Shown piece after piece: positions 32,257-43,200 of a DNA stretch of 64,000 bases. A program made the position numbers and the translations under genes. The stretch's first letter is position 1; every line of letters begins with the position of its first letter. Where the stretch lies: positions 25,154 through 89,153 of the forward strand of contig NZ_JAGFNS010000021.1 in assembly GCF_017592555.1 (NCBI RefSeq). The letters run 5' to 3'. The stretch comes from Actinoplanes flavus (GTDB lineage Bacteria; Actinomycetota; Actinomycetes; Mycobacteriales; Micromonosporaceae). The notes beneath the pieces were generated by a model that was given only the letters and a program-made list of their open reading frames with translations, ran no database searches and was not told the DNA's origin.

Positions 32257-35148
32257 ATGCGTCCACACTCGACCACGTTGATCGGCCGAGACCGGGAGGT
32301 GAGCGTCGTCGAGAGGGCCTTGGCCGAGGCCCGGGGAGGCCGCGGCGGCGCGGTCTTCGTCACCGGAGAGGCCGGCATCGGGAAGTCCCGGTTCCTGTCC
32401 ACGATGACCGAGATCGCGTACGCCGCCGGCATGCGCCTGATGCGGGGCCGGGCCAGTTCGGTCGGCCCGGCCACCCCGCTGCGGCCGCTCACCGAGGCCG
32501 CCCTCTATCTGCTCAGGATGGAACGGGTCGAGCCGGCTGAGCTCGGGCCGTACGGACCGATCCTCGGCCGGATGATCCCCGGCTGGGGCGAGCCGCCCGG
32601 CGGAGGCGGCGAGTCCCTGGTCGTGCTGGCCGAGGCCACCCTCCGGCTCACCGGGCTCGCCGGCCACGACCGCGGGTGCCTGCTGAGCCTGGACGACCTG
32701 CACGACGCCGACGCCGAGACGCTCGCGGTGCTGGAGTACCTCGTGGACAACGTCGACATGCAGCCGACCCTGCTGCTGGGCGGCATCCGCGAGGGCGACA
32801 GCGTCGCGTACGCGCTGGCCAGGACCGCCACCCAGCGAGGCCGGTGCACCCTGATCGAGCTCGGCCCGCTGCGCCGTCCGACGCTGCGCCGGATGGCCGG
32901 CGCCTGCCTCGACGTCGACGGGGCGCGGTTGCCCGAGAGCGCGGTGGAGCTGCTGTGGGCGGGCAGTGCGGGAAACCCGTTCATGGCCGAGGAGATGCTC
33001 AAGGTCATGGTCGACGACGAGCTGATCGTCCCGGACGGCGGCTCGTGGCGGCTCGGTGAGCACGCGGCCGCGGTCACCCCGGAGCTCACCCGCCCGCTGG
33101 CCCGGCGCCTGGCCATCCTCGGGCCGCAGACGCTCGAGGTGCTCTCGGCGGCGGCCACCTTCGGGCCGCGCTTTCCGCTCGCGGTCGTGCAGCTGGCCAC
33201 CGGCCTGTCCGACCGGGTCATGCTGAGCCTGCTCCAGGACGACCTGGCCGGTCACCTGGTGGCTCCGGACGAGTACGCCGCCGACTGGTACACGTTCCGC
33301 CACCAGCTCAACCGGGACGCGGTCCTGGCCCGCATGGATCGCGCGGAACAGATTCGGCTCGCCGCCACGGTGGCCGGCGCCGTCGACACCCTCTTTCCCG
33401 ACCACCCGGGCGAGTGGTGCGAGGTGGCGGCCCGGCTGCGGCTGGACGCGGGCGACCGCGCCGCCGCGGGCCGGCTGTTCACCGAGGCCGGGCGGCGGGC
33501 GCTCGCCAGTGGCGCCGCCGCCTCGGCGGTGTCCCTGCTGGACCGTGCCACGGAGCTGCTGACCGACGCGACGGACCGGGCCGACGCCCTCGAACAGCTG
33601 CTGCTGGCCCTGGCCGAGGCCGGCGAGGTGGAGCGGGCGCTGGCCTCGATCAACACCCTCGACCAGGTACGCGGGCTCACCCCCCGGCGCCGCGCCCGCC
33701 TGCACACCCAGGTCGCCTGGGCGGCCGCCGTGGCCGGCCGGCTCGACGAGGCGGTGCATCAGGCGACCGTGGCACGCGGCCTGCTCGGCCCGGTCCCGGC
33801 GCCGGAGGACATCGCGCCGATCGACGTGGTGGAGGCCCACCTCGTCCTCGACATCACCGGCCCCGACCAGTTCGCCCGCGCCGAACGGCTGGCCCGCCAC
33901 GCGGCCACCGTCGCCGAGGCCGTACCGCTGCCGGTCGTGGCCTGCCAGGCGTGGCAGCTGCTCGGCGCCATCGTGCGGCACCGCGACCCGGACGAGGCGA
34001 CCCGCTGCCTGGAACGGGCCAACGTCCTGGCCGCCCGGCACGGCCTGCCGATCTGGGAGATCCACGCGCTGATCCGGCTCGGCAACGACGACGCGCTGCG
34101 GCACGCCGACACGACCCGGCTCGAGGAGTCCCGCGACAAGGCCGGCCGGGTGGGCGCGGTGACCGCTCACTACCAGGCCGAGTCCAGCATCGCGCTGCAC
34201 ACCATCCTGCGCGGCGACTACCCGGCGGCGCGGGCCCTGATCGATCAGGCACTGGACTCCACGGTACGGCTGAAGCTCCTCGAGACCACGCGCTACCTGC
34301 TGCTGTTGCGGGCGGTGTGCGCCGGGCACGAGGGCGACCGCACCGCGATGACCGCGGCGCTCGCCGAGTTCGAGAAGTGGGGCGGCAACCTCGCCCTGCA
34401 CGCGCCCCGGGCACACGGGCTCGCCGGGGCGTTCTGCGCGCTGCTCGGCGAGGACCGGCGGCTCGCACACGACGAGCTGGGCCGCGCGATGTCCGGGGTG
34501 GAGGGCGGGCCCAGCATCTACTACCTCTCCGGACGGCACGGCCTGCACCTGCTGATGCGCGTGCTGGCCGGCGAGGCCGACTGGGCGGAGTACGACGCGA
34601 TGGCCGTCGACCCGGCGGGCGCACTGCGATGGGACCGGCAGTTCACCCAGTTCGCGTACGCGATCCTGCTCGGCCGTTCCGGGCGCGGCGCGGAGGCGGC
34701 GGGCGCGGTGACCGCGGCGCTGAAGGCGGCCGAGCCCTTCGCGATGAGCCGCCACCTGGGCCTGCGCCTGGTGGCCGAGGCGGCGATCGAGGACGGCTGG
34801 GGCGACCCACCGGCCTGGCTGCGCACCGCCGAGCGGTACTTCCACGACCGCGGCGTGCGTCCCGTGGCCGACGCCTGCCGGTCCCTGCTGCGCAGGTCGG
34901 GCACCCGGGTCCCGCAGCGCCGGGCCGGGGTGGACCGGGTCCCGGAGGAACTGCGGTCGGCGGGCGTCACCGGGCGCGAGTTCGAGGTGCTGGAACTGCT
35001 TGCCGGGCGGATGGGCAACCGGGAGATCGCCGACTGCCTGCACGTGTCACCGCGCACCGTCGAGCGGCACGTCAGCAACCTGCTGGCCAAGACCGGCATG
35101 CCCAACCGCGTCGCGCTGCGCAAGTTCGCCGACGGCGCACGGGAATGA
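32257..35148 (+). CDS. LAL-type LuxR family ATPase regulator
   Basis: 963 residues. N-terminal AAA/STAND ATPase begins LIGRDREVSVVERAL with Walker A FVTGEAGIGKSRF (about 37) and Walker B CLLSLDDLHDAD. A long helical, probably TPR-like middle follows. The C-terminal LuxR helix-turn-helix is at about 905-960 (VTGREFEVLELLAGRMGNRE, then LHVSPRTVERHVSNLLAKTG). Large ATP-binding LuxR proteins are common pathway-specific activators of type I PKS clusters, so this is a second likely cluster activator beside the SARP. It starts 74 nt after the candidate lanthipeptide precursor and its 3' end is overlapped by the convergent aminotransferase. Confidence 0.92.
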   Translation: MRPHSTTLIGRDREVSVVERALAEARGGRGGAVFVTGEAGIGKSRFLSTMTEIAYAAGMRLMRGRASSVGPATPLRPLTEAALYLLRMERVEPAELGPYGPILGRMIPGWGEPPGGGGESLVVLAEATLRLTGLAGHDRGCLLSLDDLHDADAETLAVLEYLVDNVDMQPTLLLGGIREGDSVAYALARTATQRGRCTLIELGPLRRPTLRRMAGACLDVDGARLPESAVELLWAGSAGNPFMAEEMLKVMVDDELIVPDGGSWRLGEHAAAVTPELTRPLARRLAILGPQTLEVLSAAATFGPRFPLAVVQLATGLSDRVMLSLLQDDLAGHLVAPDEYAADWYTFRHQLNRDAVLARMDRAEQIRLAATVAGAVDTLFPDHPGEWCEVAARLRLDAGDRAAAGRLFTEAGRRALASGAAASAVSLLDRATELLTDATDRADALEQLLLALAEAGEVERALASINTLDQVRGLTPRRRARLHTQVAWAAAVAGRLDEAVHQATVARGLLGPVPAPEDIAPIDVVEAHLVLDITGPDQFARAERLARHAATVAEAVPLPVVACQAWQLLGAIVRHRDPDEATRCLERANVLAARHGLPIWEIHALIRLGNDDALRHADTTRLEESRDKAGRVGAVTAHYQAESSIALHTILRGDYPAARALIDQALDSTVRLKLLETTRYLLLLRAVCAGHEGDRTAMTAALAEFEKWGGNLALHAPRAHGLAGAFCALLGEDRRLAHDELGRAMSGVEGGPSIYYLSGRHGLHLLMRVLAGEADWAEYDAMAVDPAGALRWDRQFTQFAYAILLGRSGRGAEAAGAVTAALKAAEPFAMSRHLGLRLVAEAAIEDGWGDPPAWLRTAERYFHDRGVRPVADACRSLLRRSGTRVPQRRAGVDRVPEELRSAGVTGREFEVLELLAGRMGNREIADCLHVSPRTVERHVSNLLAKTGMPNRVALRKFADGARE

Positions 35149-36189
35149 CGCGGACGCCCGGAGGAGGGCCGCGTTCTCGGCCGGACCACCGATGGTGACC
35201 CGGACCCCGTCACCGGCGAAGCCGCGGACGTCCACGCCGTACCTCGCCGCGTGCGCGACGAAGTCCCCGGTCTGTTCGCCGAGCGGGAGCCAGACGAAGT
35301 TCGCCTGGCTCGCCGGAACCGGATAACCCTGCGCCCGCAGCTCGCCGCGGACCCGGTCCCGCTCGGCGGCGATCCGCCGGCACCGCTCGGTGACCTCGTC
35401 CTCGACGTCGAGGGCGGCGACCGCCGCGGCCTGGGCGATCCCGTTCACGCCGAACGGGACGCCGACCTTGCGGACCGCCGACACGACCACCGCCGGGCCG
35501 GCCAGGTAGCCGATCCGCAGCGCCGCGAGGCCGTACGCCTTCGAGAAGGTACGCAGCACCGCGACGTTCTCCGCACCGCGTACCGCCTCCAGCCCGTCGA
35601 GCGCCCCGGGGTCGGTGACGAACTCCCGGTACGCCTCGTCGATGACGACCAGGACGTCGGCCGGCACGCGGGCGGCGAAGTCGCGCAGCGCCTCGCCGGA
35701 GACCACGGTGCCCGTCGGATTGTTCGGGTTGCACACGAAGACGATCCTGGTGCGGGGCGTGATCGCGGCCAGCATGGCGTCGAGGTCGTGGGCGTGGCCG
35801 TCGTCGAGCGCGACCGGCACGCCGGTGGCGTTCATCATCCGGGCGAAGACCGGGTAGGCCTCGAACGAGCGCCAGGCGAACACCACCTCGTCCCCCGGCC
35901 GGCACAACGCCTGGATGATCTGCTGGCACAGCGCCACCGAGCCGCAGCCGACCGCGAGCCGCCCGGCCGGCAGGGCGTGCCTCTCGGCGAGCCGGTCGAG
36001 CAGGCCCGTCGCGACCATGTCGGGATACCGGTGCGACTCGGCGACGGCGGCCGCGATCGCGGCGGCGACCGGCGGCGGCAGCGGCGCCTCCGGAAGCTCG
36101 TTGTTGGCCAGCTTCGCGGGCAACGACTCGGATCGGCGTGCCGCATATCCCGGCAGCGCGACAATTTCGGCCCGCGGTGTAATCGGCAT
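35047..36189 (-). CDS. PLP-dependent class I/II aminotransferase, HisC-like
   Basis: 380 residues from ATG 36189, with GGAGGG 8 nt upstream (GTG 36198 is an alternative). Fold-type I motifs: CNPNNPTGT (about 156), VVIDEAYREF, and the PLP lysine in RTFSKAYGLAALRIGY (about 215). It is closest in pattern to histidinol-phosphate aminotransferases, a group that includes many aromatic or keto-acid aminotransferases of secondary metabolism. The natural end should be near DGVRVTIGGPAENAALLRA; the frame instead continues about 36 codons antiparallel to the helix-turn-helix region of the LAL gene, a 102-nt overlap. Divergent from the methyltransferase, it probably aminates or deaminates the alpha-keto acid that enzyme methylates. 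Confidence 0.88.
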   Translation of the reverse strand: MPITPRAEIVALPGYAARRSESLPAKLANNELPEAPLPPPVAAAIAAAVAESHRYPDMVATGLLDRLAERHALPAGRLAVGCGSVALCQQIIQALCRPGDEVVFAWRSFEAYPVFARMMNATGVPVALDDGHAHDLDAMLAAITPRTRIVFVCNPNNPTGTVVSGEALRDFAARVPADVLVVIDEAYREFVTDPGALDGLEAVRGAENVAVLRTFSKAYGLAALRIGYLAGPAVVVSAVRKVGVPFGVNGIAQAAAVAALDVEDEVTERCRRIAAERDRVRGELRAQGYPVPASQANFVWLPLGEQTGDFVAHAARYGVDVRGFAGDGVRVTIGGPAENAALLRASASFPCAVGELAQRDAVGHAGLGQQVADVPLDGAR

Positions 36190-36263
36190 TTCCCGCACCC
36201 TCCTCTGTGGTATCCAAAATGGTAAAGTCGGCCTCTCTCGCTCGGGTCAAGGAGGACGAATTC

Positions 36264-37268
36264 GTGTCTGTTCCCGTGTCCACCAAGCCGGAAGATCGCC
36301 CCGCTCTCGACCTTTTTCACGGATATGCTCTCGCGAGTGCCATCGCCGCACTCGAAATGGCCGACGAATTGTCCGCGCTGGAGAATGGCGGGATTTCTCT
36401 CGCCTCCCTGGAGGGCCGCGACCCGCTGCTCGTCGCCACACTGCGATACCTGTGCCACCGTGGCGTCCTGCGGGAGTCGGGCGAGCACTTCACCCTGACC
36501 GAGTACGGCGCCCGGGTGTACGCCGATCGCGGCTTCCTCGTCTGGCTGGTCGGTGGGTACGGCGAGCCGATGCGCCGGATCGACGCGTTCCTGTCGCACC
36601 GCATGCGGTACGGCTCCGACGTCACCCGGGACGGCCGGTGGGTCGCCGGCGGCACCGCGATGATGGCCCGCACCGACGTCGTCCCGCAGGTGATGGAGAC
36701 CCTGGCGAAGATCTCCTTCGGCACCGTGCTGGACCTCGGCAGCGGCAACGCCCGCTTCCTCATGGCCGTCTGCGACCGGTTCGGCGCCCGCGGCATCGGC
36801 GTCGACGTCGACCACGCCGCCCACGCGGCCGCCGGGGAAGCCGTCGCGGCGAACCGCATGCAGGACCGGATCGAGCTGGTCCGGGCCGACGTCCGCGCGC
36901 TCGACGAGATCCCCGGGATCGACAAGGTCGACCTGGTCGTCACCTTCTACCTTCTGCACGAGATCCTGGCGGGCGGCCGCGACGCCCTGCTGGGCTACCT
37001 CACCGACCTGGCCGCCCGCCTCCCGGCCGGCGCCAAGCTGCTCGTCGGCGAGATCGAGCCCCCGGTCGAGGGGGAGCCCGGCCAGCCGTTCACCCCGGAG
37101 TTCACGTACGTGCACGCGCTGGTGCGCCAGACCCTGCTGCCCGCCGACGGCTGGCGCGACGTCCTGACCGAGGGCGGCTTCGACGTCCGCGAGATCGTCC
37201 GGTGCCGCGTCCCCGGCGGCATCCTGCTCCTGTGCGAGAAGCACGAGCCGGTCAATCGAAGTCGTTGA
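36264..37268 (+). CDS. SAM-dependent C-methyltransferase, alpha-keto acid type
   Basis: 334 residues. Start chosen at GTG 36264 because AAGGAGGA lies 7 nt upstream; the frame is open from GTG 36207 (353 residues). The N-terminal helical and winged part (LFHGYALASAIAALEMADEL, TLRYLCHRGVLRESG) is followed by a class I SAM fold with VLDLGSGNARFLM (about 155) and GVDVDHAA. His residues in FYLLHEIL and EFTYVHALVRQTLL sit where, from memory, MppJ-like phenylpyruvate beta-methyltransferases bind a catalytic iron. Together with the divergent aminotransferase this suggests supply of a beta-methylated amino acid for the NRPS. An O-methyltransferase is the alternative. Its 3' end overlaps the convergent PKS gene by 17 nt. 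Confidence 0.8.
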   Translation: MSVPVSTKPEDRPALDLFHGYALASAIAALEMADELSALENGGISLASLEGRDPLLVATLRYLCHRGVLRESGEHFTLTEYGARVYADRGFLVWLVGGYGEPMRRIDAFLSHRMRYGSDVTRDGRWVAGGTAMMARTDVVPQVMETLAKISFGTVLDLGSGNARFLMAVCDRFGARGIGVDVDHAAHAAAGEAVAANRMQDRIELVRADVRALDEIPGIDKVDLVVTFYLLHEILAGGRDALLGYLTDLAARLPAGAKLLVGEIEPPVEGEPGQPFTPEFTYVHALVRQTLLPADGWRDVLTEGGFDVREIVRCRVPGGILLLCEKHEPVNRSR

Positions 37269-40200
37269 TCAGGGCGAACAGTTCCTCGTCGCTCGCTGAC
37301 GCGACGGCGGCGCCGACGGCGGCCGGTCTCCCGGCCGCCTCGGCCGCCACGTCGAGCAGCGCGTGCAGCTCGGCGGCGATCCGACCGAAGGCCTCGGGAT
37401 CCGCGGCCGCCCGCCGGATCTCGGCGGCGAGCCCGGTGAGCCGCGCGGCGACCGGTTCCCCCGCGGGCTTGCGCCCGGCGTCCACCAGGTCGCCCAGATG
37501 CCGGGCGACGGCGGCCGGCGTCGGGTGGTCGAAGACCAGGCTCGCGGGAAGCTCGAGCCCGGTCCCGCGGGCGAGCGCGTTGCGCAGCTCCAGCGCGGTG
37601 AGCGAGTCGAAGCCCAGGTCCCGGAAGCTGCGATCGGTGTGCACGGCCGCCCGGTCGCCGTGGCCGAGCACGGTGGCGACGGTGCCACGGACGAGGTCGG
37701 TCAGGATCCGGTCGCGTTCCGCCTCGGGCAGTTCGGCGATTCCCGCCGCGAACCCCGCCGTGCCGCCGGCCGCCGGAGCGGACCGGGTCACCGGTCGCGC
37801 CACCAGGCCGCGCAGCAGCGGGTGGTCGCCGTGAGCGTCCAGGTGGGTGAGGGCCAGGACCGCGTCCCCGGTGGCCGCCGCCGCGTCGAACAGGCCGAGG
37901 GCGTCCTCCGTGGACAGCGGCCGCAGGCCGATCCGGGCCAGCCGCCGCCGGTCGGTCGCGGCCAGGTCGCGGCTCAGGTCGCTGCTCTGCTCCCACAGGC
38001 CCCAGACCAGGGATCGGGCGGGCAGACCCCGCGCCACCCGATGCTGGGCGACAGCGTCCAGGAAGGCGTTGGCCGCGGCGTATCCGGCCTGACCCGCGGT
38101 GCCGAGCAGCCCGGCGACCGAGGAGTAGAGGACGAACGCCGACAGGTCGAGATCCTTGGTCAGCTCGTGCAGGTGCCAGGCGGCGTCGGCCTTGGCGGCC
38201 AGGACCGCGTCCAGCCGGTCCTGGCTCAGGTCGGTGACGAGCGCGTCGTCGAGCACACCGGCCGCGTGGACCACCGCGGTGAGCGGCTGGTCGCCGGGAA
38301 CGGCCGCCAGCACGGCCGACAGCGCGTTGCGGTCGCTGACGTCGGCGGCGGCGAAGACCACCTCGGCGCCGGCGGCGGCCAGCTCGGCGGCGAGTTCGGC
38401 CGCTCCCGGCGCGGCGGCTCCGCTACGGGAGACCAGGACCAGCCGGCGTACGCCGTGCTCGGTCACCAGATGGCGGGCGAGCAGCGCACCGAGCGTCCCG
38501 GTCCCGCCGGTCACCAGCACGGTGCCCCGGTCCCACCGCACCGCCTCCCGGCCGGCGTCCGGGCGGGCCGGGGTCAGCCGCGGCGCCAGCAGACGACCGT
38601 GCCGCACCGCGAGCTGCGGTTCGCCGGCGGCCGCCAGCCCGGGCGGCACCTCGCCGGTGTCGAGGTCGGCCAGGACGATGCGGCCCGGATGCTCGGTCTG
38701 CGCGGCACGGACCAGCCCCCAGACCCCGGCGGCGGCGGGGTCGACGACGTCCGCGTCGCCGGTCGCCACCGCGCCACGCGTGACGACCACCAGCGTCGCG
38801 CCGGAGGTCCGCTCGTCGGCGATCCACCGCTGCACCGCGTGCAGGGTCCGGCCGGCCAGGGCGTGGGCCGCGGCCGGAACGTCCACCTCGCCGGAGTCGG
38901 CGACGGCGGCCAGGACCACGGTCGCGGGGACGGGCGCGCCGGTGTCGAGCACCGGGAAGGACGCCGTCGTGTCGGCGGGAGCGCTGGCGGCGGGGGCGGG
39001 CACCGGCGTCCAGGTGACGCGGAACAGTCCCTCCGCGGCCATCGTCAGCGCACGGCGGTCGGCCGGGCGCAGGAGCACGGATTCCACACCGGCCACCGGC
39101 GCGCCCGCCCCATCGGCCAGGGTGAGCGACGCCTCCCCCGGCCCGGCGGACCGGAGCCGCACCCGCAGCGCGGTGGCCCCGGTGGCGTACCGGCTCACCC
39201 CGGTCCAGGCGAACGGCAGCCGCAGCGGCTCGCTCCCGGTCACGCCGAGAAGCAGCGGGTGCAGCGCCGCGTCCAGCAGGGCGGGATGCAGGCCGTGACG
39301 GCGGGCTCCCGGCCGCTGCGCATCCGGCAGCTCGACCTCGGCGAACAGCTCGCCGTCCCCGCGCCACACGCGGCGCACGCACCGGAAGGCCGTCCCGTAC
39401 GCGTACCCGGCGGCGGCGAGCGTGTCGTAGAAGCCGTCCAGCGGCACCTCGGCGGCGGCCGGTGGCCACACCGCCAGCCCTTCCCCGGCACCGCCGGAGA
39501 CCGGACCCACCAGGCCCTGGGCGTGCTGCGTCCAGGGGTGGTCCCCGTCGTCGGGCCGGGCGTGCAGGGTGGCCGGGCGGTGCCCCGACTCGTCCACCTC
39601 GGCGACCGTGACCTGGACCTGGACGGCGCCCGCGACGGGCACGACCAGCGGCCTGGTCAAGGTCAGTTCGGCGATCCGCGGCGCCCCGGCCCGCTCGCCG
39701 GCGCTCGCGATCATCTCCACCACCGCGGTCGCCGGGACGAGGACGGCGCCCGCGACGGTGTGCTCGGCGAGCCACGGGTGGGTACGCACGGACAGCCGCC
39801 CGGTGAACACGAGGACGTCGCGGCCGGCGAGGCTCACCGGCGGGCCGAGCAGCGGGTGGTCCGCGCCGGGAGCGCCCTCGGGGGCCTCGATCCAGTGCCG
39901 CTCGCGCTGGAACGCGTAGGTGGGCAGGGACACCTGACGGGCACCGGGGAAGACCGCCGCCCAGTCGGGGGCGGCGCCGCGCAGCCGCAGCAGCGCGACG
40001 GCCCGCGCGACCGTCTCCGCCTCGGACCGGTTGCGGCGCAGCGTCGCGACGAGCTCCCCGGCCGGCTCGGTCAGGCAAGCCCGGGCCAGCGACGTGAGGA
40101 CGGGGTCGGGGCCGATCTCGACCAGGTCGGTGACGCCCTCGCTCTCCAGGCGGCGCACCCCGTCGGCGAAGCGCACCGCCTCCCGGATGTGGCGTGCCCA

Positions 40201-43200
40201 GTAGTCGGGCGACGCCAGCTCCTCGGGGCGGGCGAGGTCGCCGGTCACGTTGGAGACGATCGGGATGCGCGGCGGGTGGAACGTCAGGCTCCGGGCCACG
40301 GTGCGGAACTCGTCGAGCACCTCGTCCATGTGCGATGAGTGGAAGGCGTGAGAGACGGGCAGGCGCGCCGTCCGTACGCCGCCGGCCCGCCAGGTGGCCG
40401 CGATCTCGTCCGCCGCGTCCGCCTCGCCGGAGACGACCACGGCGCGGGGGCCGTTGACCGCGGCGATGCCGATCCGGTCGCCGTACGGGAGGAGGGTCTC
40501 GCGGACCTCGGCCTCGGCCGCCTCGATCGCGATCATCGCGCCGCCGCCGCGGGCCGCCTGCATCAGCCGGCCGCGCTCGGCGATCAGCCGGCACGCGTCG
40601 GGTAGGTCGAGAACGCCGGCGACACATGCCGCGACGATCTCGCCGACCGAGTGGCCGAGAAGGTAGGCGGGCGTCAGTCCGTAGTGGTCGAGCAGGCGGC
40701 AGAGGGCCACCTCGACGGCGAAGAGCGCGGGCTGGGTGAACGCGGTGCGGCCGAGAAGGTCCGCCTCGGCCGAGCCGGCCGGCGCGAACAGGACGTCCTT
40801 GAGCGGCCGGGGCAGGTGCGGGTCGAGGTGGCGGCACACGTCGTCGAGCGCCGCGGCGAAGGCGGGACTGGTCGCGTACAGTTCGCCGCCCATGCCGGGG
40901 CGCTGGCTGCCCTGCCCGGTGAGCAGGAAGGCCGTCCGGCCGGGCAGGCCGCGGCGGCGGGCGGGCACCACACCGGGGGCGTCGGTTCCCTCGGCGATGG
41001 CGGTGAGCCCGCGCAGCAGCGTGTCGCGGTCGGCGCCGATCGCCGCGGCGCCGTGGCCGAGAAGGGCCCGCCCGGTGGCGAGCGTGAACCCGATGTCGGC
41101 GTCGGACTGCCTGGGGTGCTCCGCGACGTGCCGCGCGAGGCGGGCGGCCTGCGCGCGCACCGCTTCGGGGGTCGCACCGGTCACGATCCACGGGGTGACG
41201 GCCGGGGTGCGCTTCACCCGTACCGGAGGTTCTGGTTCTTCGGCTTGTTCCAGGATCACGTGCGCGTTCGTGCCACTGATGCCGAACGACGACACCCCCG
41301 CCCGGCGAGCGCGGCCCACCACGGGCCACGCCCGCTCCCCCGACAGCAGAACCAGCCCACCGCCCGCCCAATCCACCCGCGACGACGGCACCTCGGCATG
41401 CAACGACCCCGGCAGCACCCCCGACCGCAACGCCCCCACCATCTTGATGACGCCACCCACACCCGCAGCCGCCTGCGCATGCCCGATGTTCGACTTCAGC
41501 GAACCCACGAAGAACCCGCCCGACCGGCCCCGCCCATACACCCCCGCCAGAGCTTCCGCCTCGATCGGATCCCCCAGCACCGTCCCCGTCCCGTGCGCCT
41601 CCACCGCATCCACATCCCCCGCACCCAACCCCGCGTCCGCCAGCGCCGCCCGCAACACCCCCTCCTGCGACGGACCATGCGGCGCCGTCAAACCGTTCGA
41701 CGCACCATCCTGATTGACCGCCGAACCCCGAACCACCGCCCAGACGCGATGACCCCGCGCCCGCGCCACCGACAACCGCTCCACCAACAACAGGCCTACG
41801 CCCTCGGACCACCCGGTCCCGTCCGCACCCTCCGCGAACGACCGGCACCGCCCATCGGCCGACAGCCCCCGCTGGCGCGAGAACTCCACGAAGGTGCGAG
41901 GGCTGCTCATGACGGTGACGCCGCCGGCCAGCGCCAGGTCGCATTCGCCGGATCGCAGCGAACGGACGGCCAGATGCAGCGCCACCAGCGACGACGAGCA
42001 CGCCGTGTCGACGGTGATCGAGGGGCCGTGGAAGCCGTAGCGGTAGGACAACCGGCCGGACAGGACGCTGGACAGGTTGCCGGTCAGCAGGAACCCCTCG
42101 AGCTCCTCCGGGGTCCGGGCGAGGCGGGAGGCGTAGTCGTCGTACATCGCGCCGGTGAAGACGCCGGTGTTGCTGCCGCGCAGGGAGTCGGGGTCGATGC
42201 CGGCGTTCTCGAAGGTCTCCCACGCGGTTTCGAGCAGGAGCCGCTGCTGGGGGTCGGTGGCGGTCGCCTCGCGCGGCGACAGCCCGAAGAAGTCGTGGTC
42301 GAACAGGTCCGCGTCGTAGAGGAAGCCGCCGTGCCGCGTGTACGACGTGCCGAACCGGTCCGGGTCCGGGTCGTACAGGGCGTCCAGGTCCCAGCCCCGG
42401 TCGGCCGGGAACTCGCCCACCGCGTCGATCCCGTCGGCGACCAGCCGCCACAGATCCTCCGGCGACGACACCCCACCCGGGAAACGGCACGCCATCCCCA
42501 CGATCGCGATCGGATCGCCGTCGCCGGGCGCGGTGACGGCGATCGCCCGCGGCGCCGGTTCCTGCTCGGCGACGGTGGCCAGCAGATGGGCGCTGAGCCG
42601 CTCGGGCGTGGGGTGGTCGAAGACGGCGGTGGCGGTGAGCCGGACGCCGGTGGCGGTCGCCAGCCGGTTGCGCAGGTCCACGGCGGCCATCGAGTCGAAG
42701 CCGAGGTCGTTGAAGGCTCGCCGCGGGTCGACCGCGCCGGCGCCGGTGTGGCCGAGCACCGCCGCCGTCTCGGCCCGGACCAGATCGGCGACGGCGTCCG
42801 CCCGCTTGGCCACCGGCAGCGCGGCGATCCGGGCGGCCCACCCGGCCGCCGGTGGCGCGGGAGCCACGCGCGGGGTGGTTCGGACCAGCGCCCGGTAGAG
42901 GTGCGGGACGGGCATGTCGTCGCGCACCAGCCGGGACGGTTCGAGCACGGCCGGCACGACGAGGGGTGCACCGGTGGCGAGGGCCTCGTCGAACAGGGCC
43001 AGGCCTTGCGCCGGGGTCAGCGGCCGTACGCCGGTCCGCTCCCACCGGGCGAGGTCGGTCTCGGTGAGGCGGGCGCCCATGCCGTGGGTGGCGTCCCACA
43101 GTCCCCAGGCCAGGGAGGTGGCGGCCAGCCCGTGGGCGGCGCGGTGGTGGGCCAGGGCGTCGAGGACCGTGTTGGCGGCCGCGTAGTTGGCCTGGCCGGG

